A DNA stretch of 58,813 nucleotides, taken from the NCBI GenBank assembly GCA_947649125.1, contig CANSQL010000008.1:1-58813 (forward strand). Reading direction: 5' to 3'. Positions within the stretch are counted from its first letter, which is position 1; each line of letters starts with the position of its first letter. Origin of the DNA: an uncultured Erysipelotrichaceae bacterium (GTDB taxonomy: Bacteria; Bacillota_I; Bacilli_A; Erysipelotrichales; Erysipelotrichaceae). Position numbers and translations under genes: made by a program. Below the pieces are notes generated by a model. It was not told the origin of the DNA, ran no database searches, and worked only from the letters and a program-made list of their open reading frames with translations. Positions 37,231 through 45,354 of the stretch are shown here, one piece after another.

Positions 37231-38241
37231 ATGAGTATGTTAGAAATCAAAAACCTTTCTACGGAATTTACGACAGATAACGGTATCGTTCGAGCCGTTC
37301 GCGATGTATCATTACACTTAGATAAAGGTGAAGTGCTCGGCATCGTAGGCGAATCGGGCTCGGGAAAAAGTCAAACGATGTTTTCTACGATGGGCCTGTT
37401 GAGTGCCAACGGTAAGGTAGTAAACGGTGAGATTTGGTTAAACGGAAAAAACATTTCCCCATTAGCCTTTAAGGATTCACGCGAATATGAAAAAACAATG
37501 GATAATATTCGCGGCAATGATATGGCAATGATCTTTCAGGATCCGATGACCTTTTTAAATCCCGTGTTGCGTATTGAAACACAGCTGATTGAGCCGATTT
37601 TAAATCATCATCCTGATATGGACAAAAAAGAAGCGATAGCTAAGGCCATCGAATTGATGCGCAAGGTCGGTATTCCTTCTCCGGAAAACAGAATCCGACA
37701 ATATCCGTTCCAATTCTCAGGCGGTATGCGCCAGCGTATCATTATTGCGATTGCGCTTGCCTGTGATCCGAAGGTGATTATCGCGGATGAGCCGACAACG
37801 GCATTAGACGTTACGATTCAGGCTCAGGTATTAGAACTGATCAACAATTTAAAAGATGAAATAGATTCCAGTATTATTATGATTACCCATGACTTGGGTG
37901 TTGTCGCTTCCATTTGCGATCGCATCGCCATTATGTACGGCGGTAAAATCGTCGAAACAGGAACAACGGATGAAATTTTCTATGAACCGAAGCATCCGTA
38001 TACAAAGGGACTGCTTTCCTGTATCTCCAACCCGGAAGAAACAGAGCGCAAGGAGCTTCATCCGATTCCCGGCTCCCCGCCTGATTTGTTGAACATTGCC
38101 GAGGGCTGTCCGTTTGCGGATCGCTGTGAAGATGCGATGAAGGTCTGTAAGCTGAAAATGCCGGAATGCACGACCTTCAGTGATACGCATGTATGCTCCT
38201 GCTGGCTGCAGCATCCGATGGCAAAAGGAAAGGGTGAGTAA
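37231..38241 (+). CDS. oppD: Oligopeptide ABC transporter ATP-binding protein OppD
   Basis: 336 residues from MSMLEIKNLSTEF; AGGAGG ends 8 nt before this ATG. Shows Walker A GESGSGKSQT, the signature FSGGMRQR, Walker B VIIADEPTTALD and the switch His (MITHDLG). The C-terminal oligo_HPY extension with a Cys cluster (CPFADRCEDAMKVCKLKMPEC) binds an Fe-S cluster in some relatives. Follows oppC directly. Confidence 0.95.
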   Translation: MSMLEIKNLSTEFTTDNGIVRAVRDVSLHLDKGEVLGIVGESGSGKSQTMFSTMGLLSANGKVVNGEIWLNGKNISPLAFKDSREYEKTMDNIRGNDMAMIFQDPMTFLNPVLRIETQLIEPILNHHPDMDKKEAIAKAIELMRKVGIPSPENRIRQYPFQFSGGMRQRIIIAIALACDPKVIIADEPTTALDVTIQAQVLELINNLKDEIDSSIIMITHDLGVVASICDRIAIMYGGKIVETGTTDEIFYEPKHPYTKGLLSCISNPEETERKELHPIPGSPPDLLNIAEGCPFADRCEDAMKVCKLKMPECTTFSDTHVCSCWLQHPMAKGKGE

Positions 38242-38242
38242 T

Positions 38243-39214
38243 ATGAGTAATCCAATTCTGAAAGTTACCGACTTAAAGGTCCACTTCCCTGTTGCCGGCG
38301 GCGTATTCAGCAAAAAACAGGTGGTAAAGGCTGTAGACGGCTTAAACTTTGAAATAATGCCGGGTGAAACATTTGGTCTTGTCGGTGAAAGCGGGTGCGG
38401 TAAAAGTACGACCGGACGCGCCATCGTAAAGATATATAACCCTACCGAGGGTAAAGTAGAATTTGACGGTGAAGATATCACCAAGATCAAGGGCAAGGAA
38501 TTATCACAATTCCGTAAAAATGTCCAAATGATCTTCCAAGACCCCTATGCGAGTTTAAATCCTCGTATGACTGTCGGTGAAATTATCCGAGAACCTATGG
38601 ATATTCACAATATATATTCAACGAAAAAGGAGCGCGAAAACCGTGTTCGTGAGCTGCTTGAAATCGTTGGATTAAAGCCTGACCATATTCGTCGTTATCC
38701 GCATGAATTCTCAGGTGGACAAAGACAGCGTATCGGCATTGCCAGAACGCTTGCTTTAAATCCTAAATTTATCGTATGCGACGAACCGATTTCGGCATTG
38801 GATGTTTCTATTCAGGCACAGGTTATCAACCTGCTTGAAAACATTCAAAAGAAAATGGACATTTCCTATTTATTTATCGCTCATGATTTGAGTATGGTAA
38901 AGCACATCTCAGATCGAATCGGCGTTATGTATTTAGGAAATATGGTCGAAATAGGAGAAGCAGATGATGTTTACAACACTCCGCTTCATCCTTACACACA
39001 AGCACTTTTATCAGCGGTGCCTATTCCTGATCCAAAAGTAGCTCGACAAAAGAAACGTATCGTTTTAGAAGGCGAATTGCCGAGTCCGATCGATCCGCCG
39101 AGCGGCTGTGTATTCCGCACTCGTTGTCCGAATGCGACAGAACGCTGTGCGAAAGAAAAGCCGAAGGCAGTTAAGGTCGGAAATCGATCCGTAGCTTGTT
39201 TTCTATATGAATAG
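38243..39214 (+). CDS. oppF: Oligopeptide ABC transporter ATP-binding protein OppF
   Basis: 323 residues from MSNPILKVTDLKVHFP. Walker A GESGCGKSTTGRAI, signature FSGGQRQRIGIARTL, Walker B FIVCDEPISALD, switch IAHDLSMV and the C-terminal Cys motif GCVFRTRCPNATERCAKEKP. Its start follows the oppD stop by one base, so the two are coupled. Confidence 0.95.
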   Translation: MSNPILKVTDLKVHFPVAGGVFSKKQVVKAVDGLNFEIMPGETFGLVGESGCGKSTTGRAIVKIYNPTEGKVEFDGEDITKIKGKELSQFRKNVQMIFQDPYASLNPRMTVGEIIREPMDIHNIYSTKKERENRVRELLEIVGLKPDHIRRYPHEFSGGQRQRIGIARTLALNPKFIVCDEPISALDVSIQAQVINLLENIQKKMDISYLFIAHDLSMVKHISDRIGVMYLGNMVEIGEADDVYNTPLHPYTQALLSAVPIPDPKVARQKKRIVLEGELPSPIDPPSGCVFRTRCPNATERCAKEKPKAVKVGNRSVACFLYE

Positions 39215-39235
39215 GCAGAAAAGGAGAAAAAGAAC

Positions 39236-40879
39236 ATGAAAAAATTATTTACATTGGCTGTTTGCTGTCTTGTTGTTCTTGCCGGATGCGGCGGTAACGA
39301 AGGCGGAAGCAGCGACGGAGTTCTGAGAGTTGGTGTCGGCGGTGACATTTCACAGCTTGACCCGGCAACTGCAGATGACTCTATCACGGCTAACATCTTA
39401 AACCAGACATATGAAGGCTTATATACTCTGGATACAGATGGAAATGCAGTACCAAACCTAGCGACTGAGGATGCAAAGGTATCTGAAGACGGTTTAACTT
39501 ACACGGTAACCCTAAAAGATGGAATCAAATGGAGTGACGGCCAGGATTTGAAGGCTGAAGACTTCGTTTACGCATGGAAGCGTGCCGCTGCCATCGGTAA
39601 TGCGGATGCTTATTATTCTCAGTTTATTACTGAAAATATCAAAGGCGCTGTTGAAAGCGGAAAAATTGAAGATATGACTGAATTCGGTGCAGTCGCAAAA
39701 GATGACAAAACAATTGAAATCACTTTGAAAAAAAGAACTCCGTATTTCCAGGCATTACTGACAAATACAGTATTCTATCCGCTTCGTAAGGACTTCGTAG
39801 AAGCTGACGGCGCTGACTATAAGAGCAGCAAGTGGAGCAGCAATCCCGAAGCACCGGTATTGAGCGCATTCAAATTCTCATCTATCAATATTAAGGATGA
39901 AGTTGTATTGGCTAAGAACGAAAGCTATTATGATGCCGATAAAGTAAAATTAAACGGTGTAAGCTTCAAGGTTATGCCTGATATGGATTCTGAAACAAAC
40001 GCATTCAAAACAGGCGATTTGGATTTCGCTACATCTGTAAATCGTGAAACTGCTTTGCAGGGTGATTTAAAAGACAATGTATATGTTATCGATCCGTTTG
40101 TATGTAACTACTTCATGCTTGTAAACGCAGGTAATGAAAATGACGGTTCCAGCGATGCATTAAAAGCATTAAAAGACCCTGAAATCCGTAAAGCAATTTC
40201 TATGGGTATCGATCGTGCCGCAATCCTTCAGATTTTAGGCTACGGTGATTTAGCTTATGAGCTTCACGGCTTAATTCCTAAGGGAATTCCGGGTGCTTCC
40301 AAAGATTTCCGTGAGGAAGCTGATGAATCAAATAAATTGGCTGTTACAGATGTAGAAGCTGCTAAAAAAATCATGGAATCAAAGGGCTACAGCGCAAGCA
40401 AGATGTTAAAGGTTGCTTACAGCTACAATGACAATCAGATGCACAAGGATGTTGCGCAGTCTATGCAGGCATCTTTGAAAAACATTTATATCGATCTTGA
40501 ATTAACTCCGACTGAAAAGGAAGCATTCTTCGATGATCGTGATAAAGGTAAATTCGAGCTTGCACGTCATGCGATGACAGCGGACTTTATCGATCCAATG
40601 GCCTACTTGTCCATGTATTATAATGATCCGGGTTCCGCTAAAGCCGGTAACACTGCAGATGATAAGAAATATGAGGAATTGGTTGACAAGGCCAACGCAT
40701 TAGACGGCAATGATCGTATCAATGCACTTCATGAAGCTGAGAAATATCTGATTCAGGAACAAAACTATATCATCCCGTTATTCGGATATTCTGAGCCTTA
40801 TCTGTTGAACTCTGCCGTTAAGGGAATCACTTCTTCCCCGGAAGGTCACTACAGACTGCATAACGCATATTTTGAATAA
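39236..40879 (+). CDS. oppA: Peptide-binding lipoprotein OppA (SBP family 5)
   Basis: 547 residues. Lipoprotein signal MKKLFTLAVCCLVVLAGC with lipobox VLAGC (Cys18), then a Gly/Ser linker and the SBP_bac_5 fold (LDPATADDSITANILNQTYEGLY, DGLTYTVTLKDGIKWSDG, EDFVYAWKRA, ISMGIDRAAIL). Anchored outside the cell, it delivers oligopeptides to OppBC. It lies last among the opp genes and is followed by two strong hairpins. Confidence 0.96.
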   Translation: MKKLFTLAVCCLVVLAGCGGNEGGSSDGVLRVGVGGDISQLDPATADDSITANILNQTYEGLYTLDTDGNAVPNLATEDAKVSEDGLTYTVTLKDGIKWSDGQDLKAEDFVYAWKRAAAIGNADAYYSQFITENIKGAVESGKIEDMTEFGAVAKDDKTIEITLKKRTPYFQALLTNTVFYPLRKDFVEADGADYKSSKWSSNPEAPVLSAFKFSSINIKDEVVLAKNESYYDADKVKLNGVSFKVMPDMDSETNAFKTGDLDFATSVNRETALQGDLKDNVYVIDPFVCNYFMLVNAGNENDGSSDALKALKDPEIRKAISMGIDRAAILQILGYGDLAYELHGLIPKGIPGASKDFREEADESNKLAVTDVEAAKKIMESKGYSASKMLKVAYSYNDNQMHKDVAQSMQASLKNIYIDLELTPTEKEAFFDDRDKGKFELARHAMTADFIDPMAYLSMYYNDPGSAKAGNTADDKKYEELVDKANALDGNDRINALHEAEKYLIQEQNYIIPLFGYSEPYLLNSAVKGITSSPEGHYRLHNAYFE

Positions 40880-40889
40880 AATTCCTATT

Positions 40890-40911
40890 CTCATTCTCTT
40901 ATGAGAATGAG
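40890..40911 (+). other. Perfect stem-loop after oppA
   Basis: CTCATTCTC-TTAT-GAGAATGAG, a 9-bp perfect stem without a T-run. Probably a 3'-end stabiliser of the abundant oppA message. Confidence 0.6.
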
Positions 40912-40928
40912 GATATGGAACAGAGAAT

Positions 40929-40970
40929 ACACAACGATTTTCATCAGAGAATCTGTTGTGTTTCTTTGTT
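40929..40970 (+). terminator. Terminator-like hairpin after oppA
   Basis: ACACAAC-GATT / AATC-(T bulge)-GTTGTGT, about 11 bp, followed by TTCTTTGTTTC. It could partly end transcription before the M24 peptidase gene. I found no clear separate promoter for the downstream genes. Confidence 0.6.
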
Positions 40971-40993
40971 TCATATCAAAGGAGGAATCAAGC

Positions 40994-42208
40994 ATGTTTC
41001 AAATAAAATCAATTAAGGAACAATATGAGCTGAAGGATAAAATTTTAAAGGAAAGACTGGAACAGCTGTTGCCGAAAATCATGTGTAGCAGCAAGGCGGA
41101 CGCTTGGGTCATTGCCTGTAAGGAGTATCATGAGGATTTACTGTTTCCCCTGCTTGTTCCTGCATCCTATCTCACAGCACGCAGAGTTACCATGCTCGTC
41201 TTTATTAAGCAGCAGGAACAAATCAGAAGATTCTCATTGAGTCTGCCTGATGAGGACTTAGAAAAATACTATGAACCTTATTGGGATTATCAAAATGAAA
41301 CACAAAGTGAAGCCTTAAATCGTCTGTTTGATGAATTTGATGTGCAGCATATCGCATGGAATACCTCAGAGGACAGTGCCTTTGCGGACGGCTTAAGCGC
41401 AGGACTTTATAAGCAGTACACAAGAGAGCTGAAGCCCTGTTACACGAAGCGCTTTATCGAGGATAAGCTGTTGGCAATGAAGCTGATGGAAATACGCACA
41501 GAAACCGAAAAAACGCTTTATCCGCATGTATTGGAAGCCGCTTTTACAGTAATCGAGGATACCTTTTCTAAGCATACGATCGTACCCGGAGTTACAACAT
41601 GTGCCGATTTGGAATGGCATATGATGCAGAAGGTTCAGGATATGGGCTTGGTTTATTGGTTTTCGCCAACGATTGACCTGCAAAGAGAAGGACAGGGACC
41701 GCGTTATTACGGCGTGATTGAAAAAGGCGATTTATTACATTGTGACTTCGGAATCCGCTATATGAATCTTTGTACCGATACACAGCGCAATGCCTATGTA
41801 GCCAAAGATGATGAAACAGATATCCCCGAAAAAATAAAGAAGGGCTTTGCGATAAACAATCGTTTTCAAGATATCGTTCGAGAAAGTTTTCAGTTGAACA
41901 TGACCGGAAATCAGGTCTTCAGCAAAGCGATTGCACAGGCAAAAAAAGAAGGTATACGCCCATGTCTGTATTCTCATCCGTGTAATGTATACGGTCACGG
42001 TCCGGGAACACTGATCGGCTTATATACCAAGCAGGAGGAAATACCGATTCGCGGTGATATCCGCTTGGATTATGATACCGTATTCGCATTGGAGCTGAAT
42101 ATTCAATACGAGGATATGACCTTCTACAGTGAGGAAACCGTATTGTTTGATGAAAACGGCGTACATTTCCTGTACCCGGGCAGAGATCAAATCTATTTTA
42201 TAAAATAA
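40994..42208 (+). CDS. M24-family metallopeptidase (Xaa-Pro-dipeptidase-like), copy 1
   Basis: 404 residues from MFQIKSIKEQYELKDKIL, start set by GGAGGAATCAAGC-ATG. The N-terminal half is a creatinase-N-like domain. The C-terminal pita-bread domain shows the five metal ligands: Asp in HCDFG, Asp in CTDTQ, His in GHGPG, Glu in LELN and Glu in YSEET. Such enzymes cleave X-Pro dipeptides or related bonds after uptake. It lies 114 nt after oppA, is paralogous to the gene at 42796, and the pair flanks a guanylate-kinase homologue. Confidence 0.88.
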   Translation: MFQIKSIKEQYELKDKILKERLEQLLPKIMCSSKADAWVIACKEYHEDLLFPLLVPASYLTARRVTMLVFIKQQEQIRRFSLSLPDEDLEKYYEPYWDYQNETQSEALNRLFDEFDVQHIAWNTSEDSAFADGLSAGLYKQYTRELKPCYTKRFIEDKLLAMKLMEIRTETEKTLYPHVLEAAFTVIEDTFSKHTIVPGVTTCADLEWHMMQKVQDMGLVYWFSPTIDLQREGQGPRYYGVIEKGDLLHCDFGIRYMNLCTDTQRNAYVAKDDETDIPEKIKKGFAINNRFQDIVRESFQLNMTGNQVFSKAIAQAKKEGIRPCLYSHPCNVYGHGPGTLIGLYTKQEEIPIRGDIRLDYDTVFALELNIQYEDMTFYSEETVLFDENGVHFLYPGRDQIYFIK

Positions 42209-42224
42209 ATCAAAGGAGAAAATT

Positions 42225-42791
42225 ATGAAAAAAGGAATTTTATTGATTTTAACAGGTGCCAGCAGTGTCGGCAAAGGCGATATTCGTGACTTATTAATGG
42301 CAGATCAAGAGCTTCATCTGTTTTATTCCATCTCTATGACAACGCGTCCGCAAAGAGAAAATGAGGTTGACGGCAAGGATTATTATTTCGTAGATTATGA
42401 AGCCTTTGCGCAAGCCGTAAAAAACAAGGAGCTGTTGGAGTTTGCTGAATTTGACGGCTATTACTACGGTACTCCGCGCAAGCAAATTGACTTTCTGTTG
42501 AATTCGGGAAAAAATGTATTGATTGAAGTAGAAGCACAGGGTGTCGGACAAATCAAGCTGAAACATCCGGAGGCTGTTTCCGTATTTGTTATGCCGGAGA
42601 GTATTGAGGAATTAGAAAAACAGATTCGCAAGCGCTATAATGATGAAGCAAGCGCTATGCGTCGTATTTCCAAGGCAAGTGTGGAAATGGAGCTCGCACC
42701 TTTGTTTGTTCATCAAGTAAAAAATACAGACCCGATGCAGGCCAAGGAACAAATCAAAGCATTCGTAACAGAAGCAATGGAAAAGGAGTAA
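42225..42791 (+). CDS. Guanylate kinase-like protein with altered P-loop
   Basis: 188 residues. The GMP-binding part is recognisable: TTRPQRENEVDGKDYYFV, EFAEFDGYYYGTP and an AQGVGQIK stretch where Gmk has DxQGA. The P-loop is GASSVGKGD (Gly11-Asp19): the lysine remains, but the final Thr/Ser of the usual GVGKGT or GAGKSS is Asp. The lid region is shorter than in ordinary Gmk. RBS AAAGGAGA. It is tightly packed between two M24 peptidases (17-nt and 4-nt gaps). It could be a diverged kinase with another substrate, a non-catalytic nucleotide sensor, or a working guanylate kinase. Confidence 0.8.
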   Translation: MKKGILLILTGASSVGKGDIRDLLMADQELHLFYSISMTTRPQRENEVDGKDYYFVDYEAFAQAVKNKELLEFAEFDGYYYGTPRKQIDFLLNSGKNVLIEVEAQGVGQIKLKHPEAVSVFVMPESIEELEKQIRKRYNDEASAMRRISKASVEMELAPLFVHQVKNTDPMQAKEQIKAFVTEAMEKE

Positions 42792-42795
42792 GCAT

Positions 42796-44097
42796 ATGCT
42801 GTTAAAAGAAAAAATACTTCCCTATCGTCAACAAACAGAGCTGTTGGATCGCTGGCTGAAAAAGCGATTAGATACTGTGATTCCGATGATACTGAATCGT
42901 TGGGATCAAGATATGTGGATCGTGGCATGTGAGGAATATAATGAGGATCCGGTATTTCATTCAATGACTCCCTGCGCAATGATAACCGCCCGCAGAATTA
43001 CAATTCTTGTATTCTGTCGTACTGAAAACGGTGTCGAAAGATTCTCATTGGCTCGTCCGAATATCGGATTAGATGATTACTATGAATCGATTTGGACCAA
43101 AGCAACCGGACAGGATTGGAACGTACAAAGCACAAGTGCGTATCAAAGCCCTAAGAAAGAAACACAAATGGAATGCCTGAAGCGTTTGATTGAAATCAAA
43201 AAGCCTAAAAGCATTGCGTTGAATGTATCCGATTCAGTTGCATTCGGTGATGGTATCAGTCATCGATTCTATGAACAAATAAGTACGATTGCGAAACAAC
43301 TGAATGTTCCGATCGTACACGGTGATAAGCTGTGCATCAGCTGGCTGGAAACGAGAATCGATGAGGAACTGGCATCCTATCACGGTATCGTTGAAATCGC
43401 ACATAAGATTATTGACGAGGCTTTTTCCTCTGAGGTCATCTTGCCCGGTGTAACGACAAATCTGGATGTGAAATTCTGGATGATGCAGAAGGTAATCGAT
43501 TTAGGCTTAACTCCTTGGTTTGATTTTGAGGTTTCAATCAAGCGTGAAGGCAAACTGGAATATGAAAGTGAAGAAATGACGATCCTGCCGGGAGACTTTT
43601 TACACTGTGATATCGGTTTAAAATATTTAGAGCTTTGTACAGATACACAGGAAAACGCTTATGTTCTAAAGGTAGAGGAAACAGATGTACCTGCCGGGCT
43701 AAAGGAAGGAATGCGTATCGTCAATCGCCTGCAGGATATCGTAATGGAGAATTTCAAGGAAGGACGAAGCGGTAATGAAATACTACGGTTGTCACGTGAA
43801 CAGGCACAGGCAGAAGGAATTCGTCCGTGCATCTATACCCATCCGATCGGCTATCACGGACACGGTGCCGGTCCGACCATCGGTCTTTGGGATATGCAGC
43901 AGGGCGTAAGCGGTCTTTCGGGAAGCTATCCTTTGTTTTCCGACACATTATATTCCTTGGAGCTGAATGCGACGATCAATCTTCCGGAATGGAACGACGA
44001 TGCTTTCGTATTCCCGATTGAAACGGATATCATCTTTACGAAAGGAAAGGCTGTTTTCGCTGACAAGCGACAGACAGAGTTTCATTTAATTCGATAG
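42796..44097 (+). CDS. M24-family metallopeptidase (Xaa-Pro-dipeptidase-like), copy 2
   Basis: 433 residues, paralogous to the gene at 40994 over the whole length (shared VACxEYxEDxxF, ITARRxTxLVF, FxHCDxGxxYxxLCTDTQxNAYV). Metal ligands are HCDIG, CTDTQ, GHGAG, SLELN and PIETDI. The middle carries an additional ~30-residue segment (WTKATGQDWNVQSTSAYQ). It starts 4 nt after the kinase-like gene, RBS AAAAGGAGTAAGC. The retained ligands argue both copies are active, probably with different peptide preferences. Confidence 0.88.
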   Translation: MLLKEKILPYRQQTELLDRWLKKRLDTVIPMILNRWDQDMWIVACEEYNEDPVFHSMTPCAMITARRITILVFCRTENGVERFSLARPNIGLDDYYESIWTKATGQDWNVQSTSAYQSPKKETQMECLKRLIEIKKPKSIALNVSDSVAFGDGISHRFYEQISTIAKQLNVPIVHGDKLCISWLETRIDEELASYHGIVEIAHKIIDEAFSSEVILPGVTTNLDVKFWMMQKVIDLGLTPWFDFEVSIKREGKLEYESEEMTILPGDFLHCDIGLKYLELCTDTQENAYVLKVEETDVPAGLKEGMRIVNRLQDIVMENFKEGRSGNEILRLSREQAQAEGIRPCIYTHPIGYHGHGAGPTIGLWDMQQGVSGLSGSYPLFSDTLYSLELNATINLPEWNDDAFVFPIETDIIFTKGKAVFADKRQTEFHLIR

Positions 44098-44098
44098 T

Positions 44099-44989
44099 AT
44101 GAAAGAGAATATCATAAAAGGCGCTCTTTACCTATTAGCTGCATCCTTTCTTTTCTCAAGCATGCAGTCTGCCTCTAAAGCGCTGTATTATATCTCCAGC
44201 TTTGAGCGCACATTCTACTTTTCAGCCGTTGCAGCAGTACTGTTTTTCCTTGTATGCCGATATCGCAAGGAACCGCTCAGCGGCAAACGTCCCGATCTGT
44301 TGTTCCTTCGCTCATTCTTCGGCTTTGTGTCAACGATTTTCCTGTTTCTGTCTTCAACAAAGGATTTCCCTATCGCCAATGTTTCCCTGTTAAGCTCAAC
44401 TTCGACGATTTTTGCCTTATTGGCCGCCTGCATTTGGCTGAAGGAAAAAATGAGCAAAGGACAGGTTGTCGCATTGATTTTAGCTTTTATCGGTGTAGTA
44501 GCCATTCTGCAGCCGAGTGCGATGGGAATTGAATTATCGGCGGTTTACGGTCTTATGGGCGGTATGCTTGCGGGAATGGCTTATACGGTAGTAAGACGCT
44601 TAAAGGATGATGCTTCTCCTTATACGATGACCTTTTATTTCATGGCCTTTTCAACCTTGGCTTCCCTGCCGATCGTGATTTATCAAGGCTTTACGCCGCT
44701 TCATTTCAAAGAGATTGCACTGTTGGTATTTATGGGGCTGTGTATGTCTGTTGCCCAGTTGTTGTTAAGCTATGCCTATCAGTATGCACCCTCTACTAAA
44801 ATCAGTGTTTATCTGTATTCACAGAATTTGTTTGCGTTTTTGATCGGAATCGTGGTTTTCCATGAAATGCCTGATTTCATATCGATATGCGGCGGGCTTA
44901 TTCTCATTGCTGCGGGTATCTTAAACTTCTATATTACAATGCGCGCAGATGCAGACGCAAAGGATGTAAGCGCAAAGGAGCAGTCCTAA
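44099..44989 (+). CDS. EamA/DMT-superfamily transporter
   Basis: 296 residues with about ten hydrophobic helices in two EamA repeats (residues about 8-140 and 150-285). Typical features are FYFSAVAAVLFFLV, LRSFFGFVSTIFLFLSS, a conserved SLLSSTSTIFALLAACIWLKEK helix and the second-half LSYAYQYAPSTKISVYLYSQ. Starts one base after the M24 stop. Members export amino acids, nucleotides or metabolites. Its position suggests export or exchange of a product of the peptidases. Confidence 0.88.
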   Translation: MKENIIKGALYLLAASFLFSSMQSASKALYYISSFERTFYFSAVAAVLFFLVCRYRKEPLSGKRPDLLFLRSFFGFVSTIFLFLSSTKDFPIANVSLLSSTSTIFALLAACIWLKEKMSKGQVVALILAFIGVVAILQPSAMGIELSAVYGLMGGMLAGMAYTVVRRLKDDASPYTMTFYFMAFSTLASLPIVIYQGFTPLHFKEIALLVFMGLCMSVAQLLLSYAYQYAPSTKISVYLYSQNLFAFLIGIVVFHEMPDFISICGGLILIAAGILNFYITMRADADAKDVSAKEQS

Positions 44990-45069
44990 TGTTCCATTTG
45001 TTTGAGCTTTAAGACTTCTTATATCATCGATACTATCAGCCTGATCCTAACGATTGACTAATAATTGAT

Positions 45070-45100
45070 TTCTAAAGTACCCGTCGGGTACTTTTTCTTT
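45070..45100 (+). terminator. Terminator of the opp-M24-DMT region
   Basis: AAAGTACCC-GTC-GGGTACTTT followed by TTCTTTCG; no further gene reads through on plus. Confidence 0.85.
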
Positions 45101-45144
45101 CGTGTGAAATATTTAGGTACAATCACTTGATATTACAACTATAT

Positions 45145-45240
45145 ATGAGTATAATTGTAAAAAATCAAACAGAAACAAGAGATATTGAATGGGAACATGG
45201 TACCCTTGGCTGCTTATTTAAAGAATATACAAAAAACTGA
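45145..45240 (+). pseudogene. 31-codon ORF, possible cupin-type remnant
   Basis: A complete short frame encodes a 31-residue peptide starting MSIIVKNQTETRDIEWEHG and ending KEYTKN. The opening vaguely resembles the N-terminus of cupin-domain proteins. There is no clear RBS, and the end runs into a terminator stem. It may be a decayed gene fragment or chance. Confidence 0.2.
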
Positions 45241-45259
45241 GGTATAAGCTCAGTTTTTT
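45231..45259. terminator. Bidirectional terminator downstream of pepF
   Basis: AAAAAACTGAG-GTATAAG-CTCAGTTTTTT. T-runs are present in both directions. Confidence 0.8.
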
Positions 45260-45354
45260 GTATTCATATTACCTTAACTAATTTAAAACATCTAAATAAG
45301 TAAAATAGATATTGTAACTATGCTTCATTTCTTAACAAAACTTTAAAACTGCCG

